DNA of 64,000 nt from Williamwhitmania taraxaci. Lineage in GTDB: Bacteria; Bacteroidota; Bacteroidia; Bacteroidales; Williamwhitmaniaceae. The translations under genes were made by a program, and so were the position numbers. Where the stretch lies: positions 1 to 64,000 of the forward strand of contig NZ_FMYP01000014.1 of assembly GCF_900096565.1 (NCBI RefSeq), written 5' to 3'. Shown here piece after piece: positions 46,968-56,622 of this stretch (position 1 is its first letter; the number at the start of each line of letters is the position of its first letter). A model generated the notes under the pieces. It did not search any database and was not told the origin of the DNA. It saw nothing but the letters and a program-made list of their open reading frames with translations.

Positions 46968-47717
46968 ATGTTTAAATCTTCGGTTCTATTTCTTATTTGG
47001 GTGCTCGTTGCAGTGCACTGCTTCGTCTTTTTTATGTTCATCATGGTTCCTATGTGGATATTGACGGCCCCATTCGACAAAAAGCTCAGGATCACTCAAC
47101 GATTGTCGGCTTGGTGGGCGCTCTCCTATATCTATTGGAATCCCAATTGGAGCGTTACGATAACTGGCGAGGAAAACATTGAGAAGGGCCGAACCTACGT
47201 TGTGGTGGTAAATCATCAATCGGCTCTCGATATTGCTCTTCTTTATCGGATTCCGGTAAACTTTCGCTGGGTGGCAAAGGCAGAACTGATGCGGGTTCCA
47301 TTTATTGGATGGAACCTTGTTTTGAATAGGCATGTTATGATTGCCCGTGGTAATGCTACCAGTGCTCGCCATATGATAGATAGGTGCGTTAAGACTCTTA
47401 ATGGGGGTGTTTCTATGATGATTTTTCCTGAGGGAACTCGTAGCAAAAACGGGCGAATAACTCGTTTTAAGGAGGGCGCATTTGTTATTGCTCGCGATGC
47501 AAACGTTGCTATCTTACCAGTGTTGGTGGAGGGTACCTCCGATGCACTGCCACGTGATGGATACAAAGTAAAGGCCAGACAACATTTTACCATTAGAATT
47601 CTTCCTGTAGTGGAGCAGGCCACCTTGGCTCATTTGACAACCAATGAAGTCGCTGCCCACTTTCAGAAGGAGTTTGTTGCCCTGCATCAACCGATGCGCC
47701 CGGAACTCTATTCTTAG
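46968..47717 (+). CDS. plsC: 1-acyl-sn-glycerol-3-phosphate acyltransferase
   Basis: The enzyme acylates lysophosphatidic acid. The ATG at 46968 (MFKSSVLFLIWVLVAVHCF) gives 249 residues with an N-terminal membrane helix; the longer frame from 46893 would contain the likely promoter (TAAACTTG at 46942). The acyltransferase motifs are VVNHQSALDIALL (NHxxxxD), MMIFPEGTRSKNG and LPVLVEG. It stands alone before the parE promoter. LPLAT family members act on other lipids too, so the substrate is probable, not proven. Confidence 0.88.
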   Translation: MFKSSVLFLIWVLVAVHCFVFFMFIMVPMWILTAPFDKKLRITQRLSAWWALSYIYWNPNWSVTITGEENIEKGRTYVVVVNHQSALDIALLYRIPVNFRWVAKAELMRVPFIGWNLVLNRHVMIARGNATSARHMIDRCVKTLNGGVSMMIFPEGTRSKNGRITRFKEGAFVIARDANVAILPVLVEGTSDALPRDGYKVKARQHFTIRILPVVEQATLAHLTTNEVAAHFQKEFVALHQPMRPELYS

Positions 47718-47755
47718 ACGGTGTGTTTACACTACGTTGTTAACTTGCGGTTTAT

Positions 47756-47806
47756 AAACTGTTGATAAACAGTTTGGTCGTAAACGCATGTTTATGCTTA
47801 TATTTG
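47756..47806 (+). promoter_or_regulatory. parE promoter region with inverted repeat
   Basis: TATATTTG at 47799-47806 matches TAnnTTTG, 20 bases before ATG 47826, and TTTG at 47773-47776 could be a -33 element (22-base gap). AAACTGTT (47756-47763) and AACAGTTT (47768-47775) form an 8-bp inverted repeat overlapping the -33 position; an operator is possible but unproven. Confidence 0.5.
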
Positions 47807-47825
47807 TGACAGCAATTTAATTTGT

Positions 47826-49733
47826 ATGACTGCTAACTATTCAGAAGATTCAATAAAGACGCTCGAGTGGCAAGAGCATATACGCCGACGACCCGGAATG
47901 TACATTGGGAAATTGGGCGATGGCTCGGCTCCCGACGATGGAATTTATGTTCTATTTAAGGAGGTATTCGACAACTCCATCGACGAGCACATGATGGGTT
48001 ATGGAAAAGTTATTGATGTTACTCAAACCGAGAAATCAATAACTATTCGGGATTATGGACGAGGTGTTCCGCTGGGCAAACTGGTGGATGTGGCTTCGAA
48101 AATGAATACTGGGGCTAAGTACGACTCAAAGGCTTTTAAAAAGTCGGTGGGCTTGAATGGAGTCGGTATTAAGGCTGTGAATGCTCTCTCGTCGTTCTTC
48201 AAAATTCAAGCTTTTCGCGACGGCCAGGCTAAGTGTGTTGAGTTTTCGGCAGGAATTATTACCGAAGAGAAAGTTCTTGATACTACTAACCAAAAAAATG
48301 GAACTTTCGTTGAATTCATTCCCGACGAATCTGTTTTTGGAGTGTATGCTTATCAGAGCGAGTTTCTGGAAACCATGCTCCGCAACTATACCTACCTCAA
48401 TACAGGTCTTACCATTGTTTTTAATGGACAAAAATTCTTCTCGGCCAACGGGTTAGTCGACCTGCTGAACGAAAATATTTCCGAAGAGGTTGCTTACCCA
48501 ATTATTCATATCAAGGGCGAAGATATTGAAGTTGCAATTACCCACGGAAGTCGTTATGGTGAAGAGTATTACTCATTTGTAAATGGGCAAAATACATCGC
48601 ACGGGGGAACCCACCTTGCTGCTTTCCGCGAGGTGTTGGTTAAAACTATTCGTGAGTTTTATAAGAAAGATTTTGATGCCTCCGACGTGCGCAGCTCCAT
48701 TGTTGCCGCAGTTAGCATAAAGGTGGAGGAGCCAGTTTTTGAATCGCAGACAAAAACTAAGCTCGGTTCAAAAGATATGGGCCCCGGTGCGGCCTCTATT
48801 CGAAACTATATTGGCGACTTTCTAAAGGTTGCTCTCGATAATTTTCTTCACCGCAATCCGGATACTGCAGATGCTCTATTGCGCCGAATATTGGACTCGG
48901 AAAAGGAGCGGAAGGCCATTTCTGGCATTCAAAAGCTGGCTCGCGAACGCGCCAAAAAGGCCAACCTGCATAACCGTAAGCTGCGCGATTGTCGCGTTCA
49001 CTTTGGCGATAAGCACGACCTTGCTGAGGCGAGCACCCTTTTTATTACCGAGGGCGATTCTGCATCGGGTTCTATTACCAAAAGCCGCGATGTTAATACT
49101 CAAGGAGTATTCAGCTTAAAGGGAAAACCATTGAATACCTATGGGCTTACCAAAAAAGTGGTTTACGAAAATGAAGAGTTCAACCTCCTTCAGGCTGCTC
49201 TCAACATAGAGGTAGATATGGAAGACCTTCGCTATAGTAAGGTGGTGATTGCCACCGATGCCGATGTGGACGGGATGCATATTCGCTTGTTGCTTATTAC
49301 CTTTTTTCTTCAGTTTTTTCCCGATTTGCTCCGCCAAGGACATCTTTATATTCTCCAAACTCCGCTTTTTCGGGTTCGGAATAAAAAGAAAACCTTGTAC
49401 TGCTACAATAGCGATGAGCGTGAAAAAGCAATCAAAGAGTTAGGCCCAAACCCCGAAATTACCCGATTCAAAGGACTTGGAGAGATTTCACCCGATGAGT
49501 TTAGCCACTTTATTGGTAAGGACATTCGGCTCGACCCCGTTCGTATTACCAAGGACGATGTAATACAAGATTTACTCACCTTCTACATGGGTAAAAATAC
49601 TCCCGAACGGCAGGAGTTTATCATCGATAACCTTCGTATTGAGGAAGACCTGCTTGAAGAGATGGAGAATGATGCCGATGGCGCTAATGCCGTTGGTGTT
49701 GAAGAAGAAGTGGAACACGCCGTTGAGGCCTAA
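47826..49733 (+). CDS. parE: DNA topoisomerase IV subunit B (GyrB/ParE family)
   Basis: ParE is the ATPase subunit of topoisomerase IV, which decatenates chromosomes. The 635-residue protein starts with the GHKL ATPase ([46 protein letters not shown]), then the transducer with [16 protein letters not shown]. The TOPRIM domain has [11 protein letters not shown] and [13 protein letters not shown]. The gene pair with parC and the short length (no 160-residue GyrB insertion) favour ParE over GyrB. The C-terminus is acidic. parC starts 18 bases later. Confidence 0.95.
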   Translation: MTANYSEDSIKTLEWQEHIRRRPGMYIGKLGDGSAPDDGIYVLFKEVFDNSIDEHMMGYGKVIDVTQTEKSITIRDYGRGVPLGKLVDVASKMNTGAKYDSKAFKKSVGLNGVGIKAVNALSSFFKIQAFRDGQAKCVEFSAGIITEEKVLDTTNQKNGTFVEFIPDESVFGVYAYQSEFLETMLRNYTYLNTGLTIVFNGQKFFSANGLVDLLNENISEEVAYPIIHIKGEDIEVAITHGSRYGEEYYSFVNGQNTSHGGTHLAAFREVLVKTIREFYKKDFDASDVRSSIVAAVSIKVEEPVFESQTKTKLGSKDMGPGAASIRNYIGDFLKVALDNFLHRNPDTADALLRRILDSEKERKAISGIQKLARERAKKANLHNRKLRDCRVHFGDKHDLAEASTLFITEGDSASGSITKSRDVNTQGVFSLKGKPLNTYGLTKKVVYENEEFNLLQAALNIEVDMEDLRYSKVVIATDADVDGMHIRLLLITFFLQFFPDLLRQGHLYILQTPLFRVRNKKKTLYCYNSDEREKAIKELGPNPEITRFKGLGEISPDEFSHFIGKDIRLDPVRITKDDVIQDLLTFYMGKNTPERQEFIIDNLRIEEDLLEEMENDADGANAVGVEEEVEHAVEA

Positions 49734-49751
49734 ATTCTAATTTACAGAAGC

Positions 49752-52430
49752 ATGAGTGCCGAAGATTTGGATAAACCTGAAGAGTTAGACGATATTAATG
49801 AGTTACCCGTTGAAGGCTCTGCCGACAAGGAGAAACTAGCCAAACTGATAGGGGATGGAGTGAAGAAAAAGTTCCTCTCGGGTATGTATAAGGATTGGTT
49901 CCTGGATTATGCCTCATACGTTATCCTAGAGCGTGCCGTACCACATATTTACGATGGACTCAAACCTGTTCATCGCCGTATTTTGCATGCCATGAAACGT
50001 CTTGATGACGGGCGGTTCAATAAGGTGGCAAATATTATTGGTTACACCATGCAGTATCACCCGCACGGCGATGCTTCCATTGGTGATGCACTGGTACAGC
50101 TGGGACAAAAAGACTTATTGGTTGAATGCCAGGGTAACTGGGGAAACGTTCTTACTGGTGATAATGCTGCTGCTCCGCGTTATATAGAGGCGCGCCTTAG
50201 CAAGTTTGCCAACGATGTGGTATTTAATCCAAAAACCACCGAGTGGATGCGCAGCTACGACGGACGTAATCAGGAACCTGTTACTTTGCCCGTTAAGTTT
50301 CCGCTGCTACTGGTTCAAGGAGTGGAGGGTATTGCTGTGGGTTTAGCCTCTAAAATTCTTCCGCACAACTTTATTGAGCTTATCGATGCTTCCATTGCTT
50401 ACCTCAAAAATCAGGACTTTGAACTCTACCCCGATTTTATTACTGGAGGTATGGCCGATTGTAGCCGCTACAACGATGGATTAAGGGGTGGTGCAATTAA
50501 GGTTAGGGCTCGAATCAATAAGATTGATAAAAAGACTTTGGTGATTACCGAAATACCATTCGGAAAAAACACTGCAACCCTTATCGAAAGCATTCTGAAA
50601 GCCAATGATAAAGGTAAAATCAAGATTCGAAAGATTGACGACAATACCGCTCGGAATGTCGAAATCCTTATTCACCTGCCTGCCGATACTTCGCCCGATA
50701 AAACCATAGATGCACTCTATGCCTTTACTGATTGTGAAATCTCAATATCTCCAAATAGTTGTGTCATTGAGGATGATAGACCTCGGTTTGTTGGTGTAAA
50801 GGAGATGCTTCGCATTTCGGCCGATAAGACCATGGCGCTGCTGAAGCTGGAGTTGCAAATTAAGCTGGCTGAGTTGCTCGAAGATTGGCACTTTTCGTCA
50901 CTGGAGAAAATTTTCTTTGAGGAGAAGATCTACCGCGAACTCGAAAAGAATACCGACACATGGGATCAGATACTGGTGGGTATTGAGCGGGGATTTGACC
51001 CCTATCGAGCTAAGTTTCGCCGAGAGATTGTTCGTACCGACATTGAGAAGTTAACGGAAAAGCCGGTTCGCAAAATTTCGAAGTTCGACATTAAGAAAGC
51101 CGATGAGTTGATAAAGGGTATTGAGGCTGAGATGCTAACCGTTCAGCACAACCTCGACAACTTAGTGGCTTATACCATTACCTACTACGAGCAAATTAAG
51201 AAGAAACACTCAAAGGGAAGAGAGCGCAAAACTGAACTGCGTAGCTTTGAGGCTATTCAAGCAACGCAAGTTGTGGTAGCAAACCAAAAGTTATACGTTA
51301 ATAGGGAAGAAGGCTTCTTCGGAACTGGTCTCAAAAAGGACGAATACGTAGCCGATTGCTCCGATATCGATGACGTGATTGTATTCCTGAAGAGCGGAAA
51401 ATACACCATTGCTAAGGTTGCCGATAAGTCGTTCTTTGGTAAGGATATTATTCATATAGGTGTGTTTAAGCGAAACGATACCCGCACCATCTATAATGCT
51501 GTGTACCGCGACGGTCGAAACGGATCCATCATGATAAAGCGGTGCGCTATTACTGGAATTACTCGTGATAAGGAGTATGATATATCCAAGGGTACCGATG
51601 GGTCGCAGGTGCTTTACATGAGCGTTAACCCAAATGGTGAGGCTGAGGTACTGAAGGTATTCCTAAAGCCACGGCCAAAGCTTAAAAAACCTATTATCGA
51701 TCTCGATTTTAGTACGCTTGCAATCAAAGGACGTAGCTCAATGGGAAATATCTTTAGCCGCTACGCAATTCATAAAATTCAGGTTAAGGAGAAGGGTGTT
51801 TCTACCCTAGGTGGCCAAAAAATTTGGTTCGATGCCGATGTGCTGCGCTTGAATGCCGATGGCCGTGGAAAATTGTTGGGCGAGTTTGGAGCCAACGATA
51901 AACTAGTAGTGTTCTATAAGCGTGGTATTTATTCCATTACCTCTTACGAAACGTCCAATCATTACGACGACGACTTGCTGCTTATTGAGAAGTTTGACGC
52001 CGTTAAGGTTTATAGTGTCCTCTTCTTCGATGCTGAACAGTCGTTTGTTTACCTTAAACGGTTTAGCGTGGAGGTTATTGATAAGCCACAGAGTTTTATT
52101 GGTGACGCTTCTGGTTCTTACCTTGTTGAGTTCTCTACCGATGCTTGGCCTCAGGTAGAGATCGTTTTTGGAGGTTCATATGCACATCGCCTGAACGAAC
52201 TTGTTGATGTTTCTGAATTTATTGGAGTGAAGAGTTTTAGAGCCAGAGGCAAGCGGTTAACGCCTTACCAAATTGGTGAGGCTAAGTTTGTTGAGCCACT
52301 TCAGAAAGAGGAACCCTTGGATGAATCGGCAGAGGAACCAATGGAACAAGACCCTTCGGATAGTGGGGATGAAAGCGATTCCGATTCCGACAGTGATGGG
52401 GAAACTACACAAATGTCGCTCGAGATTTAA
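49752..52430 (+). CDS. parC: DNA topoisomerase IV subunit A
   Basis: ParC cuts and rejoins DNA. The 892-residue protein has the winged-helix domain with catalytic Tyr144 in APRYIEARL, after VHRRILHAMKRLD and YHPHGDASIGDALVQL, the quinolone-resistance region. A tower and coiled-coil part follows to about 490. The C-terminal beta-pinwheel (about 510-840) includes GRSSMGNIFSRY. It ends with an unusual run of acidic residues (DSGDESDSDSDSDGE, then TTQMSLEI) of unknown role. It forms an operon with parE (18-base gap), and aroK follows after 48 bases. Confidence 0.95.
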   Translation: MSAEDLDKPEELDDINELPVEGSADKEKLAKLIGDGVKKKFLSGMYKDWFLDYASYVILERAVPHIYDGLKPVHRRILHAMKRLDDGRFNKVANIIGYTMQYHPHGDASIGDALVQLGQKDLLVECQGNWGNVLTGDNAAAPRYIEARLSKFANDVVFNPKTTEWMRSYDGRNQEPVTLPVKFPLLLVQGVEGIAVGLASKILPHNFIELIDASIAYLKNQDFELYPDFITGGMADCSRYNDGLRGGAIKVRARINKIDKKTLVITEIPFGKNTATLIESILKANDKGKIKIRKIDDNTARNVEILIHLPADTSPDKTIDALYAFTDCEISISPNSCVIEDDRPRFVGVKEMLRISADKTMALLKLELQIKLAELLEDWHFSSLEKIFFEEKIYRELEKNTDTWDQILVGIERGFDPYRAKFRREIVRTDIEKLTEKPVRKISKFDIKKADELIKGIEAEMLTVQHNLDNLVAYTITYYEQIKKKHSKGRERKTELRSFEAIQATQVVVANQKLYVNREEGFFGTGLKKDEYVADCSDIDDVIVFLKSGKYTIAKVADKSFFGKDIIHIGVFKRNDTRTIYNAVYRDGRNGSIMIKRCAITGITRDKEYDISKGTDGSQVLYMSVNPNGEAEVLKVFLKPRPKLKKPIIDLDFSTLAIKGRSSMGNIFSRYAIHKIQVKEKGVSTLGGQKIWFDADVLRLNADGRGKLLGEFGANDKLVVFYKRGIYSITSYETSNHYDDDLLLIEKFDAVKVYSVLFFDAEQSFVYLKRFSVEVIDKPQSFIGDASGSYLVEFSTDAWPQVEIVFGGSYAHRLNELVDVSEFIGVKSFRARGKRLTPYQIGEAKFVEPLQKEEPLDESAEEPMEQDPSDSGDESDSDSDSDGETTQMSLEI

Positions 52431-52478
52431 TTTTAAAAAATAAAAAGTTGTATCTTTCAGCAACATAATGGTTACTCT

Positions 52479-52988
52479 ATGAACATCTTCCTTGTTGGAT
52501 TTATGGCTTCGGGAAAAACAACCCTTGGCAGTCAGTTGGGCACGTTGCTGGGAATGCGATACGTGGATATGGATGAATACATCGAACAGAAGAATGGAGA
52601 TACCATTAGGAAGATCTTTGTAACCAAAGGTGAAGCGTATTTCCGGAACTTGGAAAAGATTGCTCTTGCAGATCTGACAAAAGAGGATGGGGTAATTGTG
52701 GCTACCGGTGGTGGCTCAGCTTGCTTTCACAACAACATCGACGAGATGAATGAACATGGCCTTACTGTTTACCTAAAGGTGAGCACCGAGGAGTTGGTGA
52801 AACGACTGGAGGCAACTAAGATTGATAGGCCATTACTTTGGGGTAAATCGAGCAATGAACTTACAGTTTACATTACCGAGATGCTGAAGATTCGCGAGCC
52901 ATTCTACTCAAAAGCGAAGGTGGTTGTTCCATCCGATAATCCACTTGCCGAAGATATCGTTGATGCAATTAGGCATCATTTGAAATAA
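52479..52988 (+). CDS. aroK: Shikimate kinase
   Basis: AroK phosphorylates shikimate on the way to chorismate. The 169-residue protein has the P-loop FMASGKTTLGSQL, the shikimate-binding MDEYIEQKNG, a GGGSACF motif and the LID Arg in IDRPLLWG. Length fits. It follows parC after 48 bases, possibly with its own -7-like box TATCTTTC at about 52452, one mismatch from the consensus. Ends in a perfect terminator. Confidence 0.93.
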   Translation: MNIFLVGFMASGKTTLGSQLGTLLGMRYVDMDEYIEQKNGDTIRKIFVTKGEAYFRNLEKIALADLTKEDGVIVATGGGSACFHNNIDEMNEHGLTVYLKVSTEELVKRLEATKIDRPLLWGKSSNELTVYITEMLKIREPFYSKAKVVVPSDNPLAEDIVDAIRHHLK

Positions 52989-52993
52989 GAATA

Positions 52994-53030
52994 AAAAAAG
53001 GAGCCATTGATCAATCAATGGCTCCTTTCT
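52994..53030. terminator. Bidirectional terminator after aroK
   Basis: AGGAGCCATTGA (52999-53010), loop TCAA, TCAATGGCTCCT (53015-53026), flanked by an A-run and T-rich sequence. It also ends the convergent carboxypeptidase gene (stop at 53043). Confidence 0.9.
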
Positions 53031-53042
53031 TTATGGGTTGAA

Positions 53043-54170
53043 TTAACGCAGCCCTTTATATACTTGAAGCAGCACGGCCACAACCGATTCGCCCATCTTT
53101 ATCGATCGCTCGGGACTCCATCCAAAAGCCCTGTCGGGTAGGTTTGCATTATCTTTAAAGGGAAGTTCGATGGTGAGTCCGAGGCACCCGTAGCGGTTTG
53201 CTACGGCCTTGGAACCGATGTTTAGGTTTGCTTTTCCCGGTTCGTTTTTGGGATAGCCGTGCTTGGATTGGAAATCAGGATTCATGGCTTCCCACACTTC
53301 AATAAAGCGCTCCTGAAGCATCTGTAAGCGACCCGGGTAGTTCGGTATTCCCTCAATTCCAGAAATAAAGCAGTAAGGAAGTGCTTCATCTCCATGTATA
53401 TCGAGGAAGAGATCTACTCCGGTTTCGTCCATTTTTTTGAGTATATGGAATACCTCTGGACTCTTCATCTGCGAGGGATTTCCCCATTCGCGGTTTAGGT
53501 TTATCCCAGCGGCATTTGTTCGTAGGTTGCCGTGAATGGAACCGTCGATATTGGCATTGGGCACTATGTAGAAAACACATTTCTCAAGGATTCTACGCGA
53601 AATAGGATCGTCGCTATCGAGCAGTCGATGAATGAGCCCCTCTACAAACCATTCAGACATGGTCTCTCCGGGGTGTTGACGTGCTACAACCCAAATCTTC
53701 CGCTTTTCTTGCGAGAACTCTCCAAGGGTAAGGAAGTCAATTTCCCTGCCTTCAAGTGTTTGCCCAAGGGTGTCGAGCACGCAGATATCTTCCGACTGTG
53801 CCGTTGATACGAGATCGAGGTGTCGTTCGTAGCTATAGGGAGGAAAATAGGCAAGGTAGATGCTGTTCTCGTTTGGCGTTAGTTCAATGGTTAGTTCTTT
53901 ACCATTAAAGGTAGTTGGAACTCTAAACCAGCTGTTCCGGTCGTAAGAAGCGCATGCGTAGTAGTTCTGCCATCCTTCGGGGTATGACGTTTCTCCTGCA
54001 TTAATTATTTTGATGGTACAGGGATAACCTTGTGCTCCAATAAGGCGGAAGTGGAACCATTGAAGGAATTCCGATTGCGTGTCTTTTCGGATTCTCAGCT
54101 GGATGTTGTCGTGAGAGTTTAGGCTTACAACCTCAATATTGCCTGAGTCGAAGTTTGTTGATATTTTCAT
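53043..54170 (-). CDS. M14-type cytosolic zinc carboxypeptidase
   Basis: From ATG 54170 (MKISTNFDSGNIEVVSLN) the product has 375 residues. An N-terminal beta-sandwich domain (about 1-125) precedes an M14 carboxypeptidase domain. The zinc ligands are in VVARQHPGETMSEW (HxxE) and DLFLDIHGDE, the substrate-binding Asn-Arg is in INLNREWGN, and the catalytic Glu is in GLTIELPFK. This layout is that of cytosolic carboxypeptidases (CCP-like, M14D). No signal peptide. In eukaryotes relatives trim glutamate from proteins; the bacterial substrate is unknown. Confidence 0.9.
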   Translation of the reverse strand: MKISTNFDSGNIEVVSLNSHDNIQLRIRKDTQSEFLQWFHFRLIGAQGYPCTIKIINAGETSYPEGWQNYYACASYDRNSWFRVPTTFNGKELTIELTPNENSIYLAYFPPYSYERHLDLVSTAQSEDICVLDTLGQTLEGREIDFLTLGEFSQEKRKIWVVARQHPGETMSEWFVEGLIHRLLDSDDPISRRILEKCVFYIVPNANIDGSIHGNLRTNAAGINLNREWGNPSQMKSPEVFHILKKMDETGVDLFLDIHGDEALPYCFISGIEGIPNYPGRLQMLQERFIEVWEAMNPDFQSKHGYPKNEPGKANLNIGSKAVANRYGCLGLTIELPFKDNANLPDRAFGWSPERSIKMGESVVAVLLQVYKGLR

Positions 54171-54351
54171 AGGATCTCGGTTTCGTAGCGGCAAGATAGT
54201 AAAAGTTTCAACATGCTTTATCCCTCCAGTGGGGATTTGGATTAAATTCGAAGATGTTGATATATAGGTGTGTAATTATCTATGAGGCTTGAGAGAAATT
54301 TCGTTGGCAAGCCGACAATGTCAAAAAGCAGAGGACTTGACGCGCTTCGAT

Positions 54352-54843
54352 CTAGAGTTCCGGCTTACGCATTATACAGTCCGGCCCTTGGGTATGGTCT
54401 AATAGGAGTTTAATGTTCTCTGCATATCGGATCCATGCAGGAACCGTGATTATGCTAATTAGCGGGAGGGGATATTTTATCCGATAAACAATCATCAAGA
54501 TATTCATCTTTGGTCCTAAAGGATACCAGATATGGTTGATTTTTGCAGGATCGATGTAGTGAGGTTTACCAAGAATTGTTTTTAATCGAAGTTGACCCTT
54601 TACCACGATGGCATTTGAAATGGAGAAAGTTATTATGGCTGTAATTGCCATTATTCCCAGGATGTATAGCGTTTCTGGTTCGCCAGTGATATGGCTAATT
54701 GTAAGTAGTAGGAGTATGGAAATTGCAAGGAAGGCGAACTGGGCACAAAAAGTCCATCGTTGCGAAATTAAAAGTGGAACGCCATACTCAATCGCCTTCA
54801 GATGGCTGTTGGTTATATTGAATGTTGATTCCTCGTCCTTCAT
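54352..54843 (-). CDS. Small membrane protein, unknown function
   Basis: A 163-residue protein with two membrane helices near 33-50 (FAFLAISILLLLTISHI) and 60-80 (LYILGIMAITAIITFSIS), an N-terminal cytoplasmic part (FNITNSHLKAIEYGVP) and a C-terminal hydrophilic domain with a possible PH-like fold (TILGKPHYIDPAKINHIW). The layout resembles the small membrane protein at 18542-18997, but the sequences are not clearly related. I cannot name a family. Transcribed alone, with 243 bases to the MBOAT gene upstream. Confidence 0.6.
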   Translation of the reverse strand: MKDEESTFNITNSHLKAIEYGVPLLISQRWTFCAQFAFLAISILLLLTISHITGEPETLYILGIMAITAIITFSISNAIVVKGQLRLKTILGKPHYIDPAKINHIWYPLGPKMNILMIVYRIKYPLPLISIITVPAWIRYAENIKLLLDHTQGPDCIMRKPEL

Positions 54844-55086
54844 TTGATTTTTATAATACTATATCGAAGGTAAGGATAAATTTAACATGTGCAAGTAATT
54901 CTTATACTTTAATTGTAAGGTAACGTGTCATAGGCCGAATTGGTTGTGCCAACGGAATGCAATTGTTTGATGATTTGAAGGCGGTGTAATTCGAATGTAT
55001 TCTAATTAAATTTTGTTCATGTGCTGTCTTTTCAAAGGCTATGTGCGAATAAACATAGATACGCCTAATCCATCTATTGCCTATTC

Positions 55087-56619
55087 CTAAAATTGGAAAT
55101 AAATAAACGGTTGGATTCCCGCTGTGCGGACTTGGGCAAGCAGCATCACAACGAGGAGTATTGCTAGTAGTTTGATAACAGGGTTTGTGCTGATAAACCA
55201 CCCGCGGAAATTCTCCTTGTTCTGCGAGGGAAACCAATGAGCCGCGAAACCAATCGCAATGGTAATAAAGACAGCCTTGTATCCAAGGAGCACCTCTGGT
55301 ATGGTATTCCATGAAAATGCGGTGGCAATTCTGGAAAGGATTGTCAATGCATCGGAGAAGGAGGCAGCCCTAAAAGGAATCCATGCTAGGCACACAATAT
55401 GGAAGGTGATTACTATAGCGACGAATCTTCGAACCGGAGAAAGTCGTTTTGATGGTTGGTGTTTTCCAATGCCAAACAAGCGTTCGATGGCAAGGCCGAG
55501 ACCATGAATACCTCCCCATGCTACAAATTTAAGGCTTGCGCCGTGCCATAATCCCCCCAGTAGCATAGTTATCATTAGGTTGATGTAGGTTCGGATCTTT
55601 CCTTTTTTGCTCCCTCCAAGGGGAATGTAAAGGTAGTCGCGCAGCCATCGGGAGAGTGAAATGTGCCAACGATGCCAAAAGTTTGTGATGCTGGTGGCTT
55701 TATAGGGTGAGTTGAAGTTTACGGGAAGCCTAAATCCTAAAAGCAGGGCTACTCCTAACGCAATGTCGGTGTATCCGCTAAAGTCACAGTATATTTGTAG
55801 TGCGTAGCCGTAAATTCCCATCAGCACCTCAAATCCTGAGTAAGCGATAGGGGAGTCGAAAACTCTGTCGACAAAGTTGGACGCGATGTAGTTGGAAATG
55901 GCAACTTTCTTTAATAGCCCCACTAGTATAAGGAAGATGGCATGCCCCACCTCATCTTTGGTGAGGTAGTAGCGGATATAGAGTTGGGGAATGAATTCCG
56001 ATGCCCTAACGATGGGCCCAGCCACCAGTTGCGGGAAGAAGCTTACGTAGAATCCAAAGTTGAGGATATTGCGCACGGGGGTTACATGCCGGCGATAAAC
56101 ATCAATGGTGTAGGAGATGGTTTGAAAGGTGTAGAACGAAATCCCTACTGGTAAAATGATAGCGGTTACATCGAAGGTTGACCCGGTTAGGTGGTTGCTC
56201 CATTCCGCCAAGAGGTTGCTAACTTTCAGATGGGTGCCAAACCAGTTATTGATGGTTTCTGTAAAGAAGTAGGCGTATTTAAAGTAAGAGAGGACCCCTA
56301 GGTTCACCGTAACGCTAATGGCAAGCATGGCTCGGCGAGCAAGTTTCTTTTGAGCACTGCCAATGCCCAACCCTAAAAGATAATCGACTACGGTGGAGAA
56401 GATAAGCAGCCAGAAAAAGAACCCACCCGATTTGTAGTAAAAAAAGAGGCTGAATGCAAATAGGTATATATTGCGAAGCTGATTCTTTTTGTAAACGAAA
56501 TGGAATCCAAGCAGTAGGATTAAAAGGAAAATCCAAAAGGTAATTCCTGAAAAAAGCATCGGTTCTGTTTGAGAGAACAGAAAGAATCGTTTGATATATT
56601 CCTTAATGGCCAGTTCCAT
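55087..56619 (-). CDS. MBOAT-family O-acyltransferase (AlgI/DltB-like)
   Basis: This 510-residue membrane protein has about ten to twelve helices and belongs to the MBOAT family: FPQLVAGPIVRASEFIPQL, a central FWHRWHISLSRWLRDYLYIP and the conserved catalytic-type His in MLLGGLWHGASLKF. The AlgI/PatA subgroup brings acetyl groups across the membrane for O-acetylation of alginate, peptidoglycan or other glycans. Upstream are two SGNH genes, with 3 bases between the second SGNH stop and this start. The three genes are probably one operon, but which polymer is modified cannot be seen. Confidence 0.92.
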   Translation of the reverse strand: MELAIKEYIKRFFLFSQTEPMLFSGITFWIFLLILLLGFHFVYKKNQLRNIYLFAFSLFFYYKSGGFFFWLLIFSTVVDYLLGLGIGSAQKKLARRAMLAISVTVNLGVLSYFKYAYFFTETINNWFGTHLKVSNLLAEWSNHLTGSTFDVTAIILPVGISFYTFQTISYTIDVYRRHVTPVRNILNFGFYVSFFPQLVAGPIVRASEFIPQLYIRYYLTKDEVGHAIFLILVGLLKKVAISNYIASNFVDRVFDSPIAYSGFEVLMGIYGYALQIYCDFSGYTDIALGVALLLGFRLPVNFNSPYKATSITNFWHRWHISLSRWLRDYLYIPLGGSKKGKIRTYINLMITMLLGGLWHGASLKFVAWGGIHGLGLAIERLFGIGKHQPSKRLSPVRRFVAIVITFHIVCLAWIPFRAASFSDALTILSRIATAFSWNTIPEVLLGYKAVFITIAIGFAAHWFPSQNKENFRGWFISTNPVIKLLAILLVVMLLAQVRTAGIQPFIYFQF

Positions 56620-56622
56620 GTG

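Noticed and set aside
54902-55312. 136-codon minus-strand frame overlapping the MBOAT gene end
   Set aside because: A shadow of the MBOAT coding sequence with unlikely composition; about half of it lies inside that gene.
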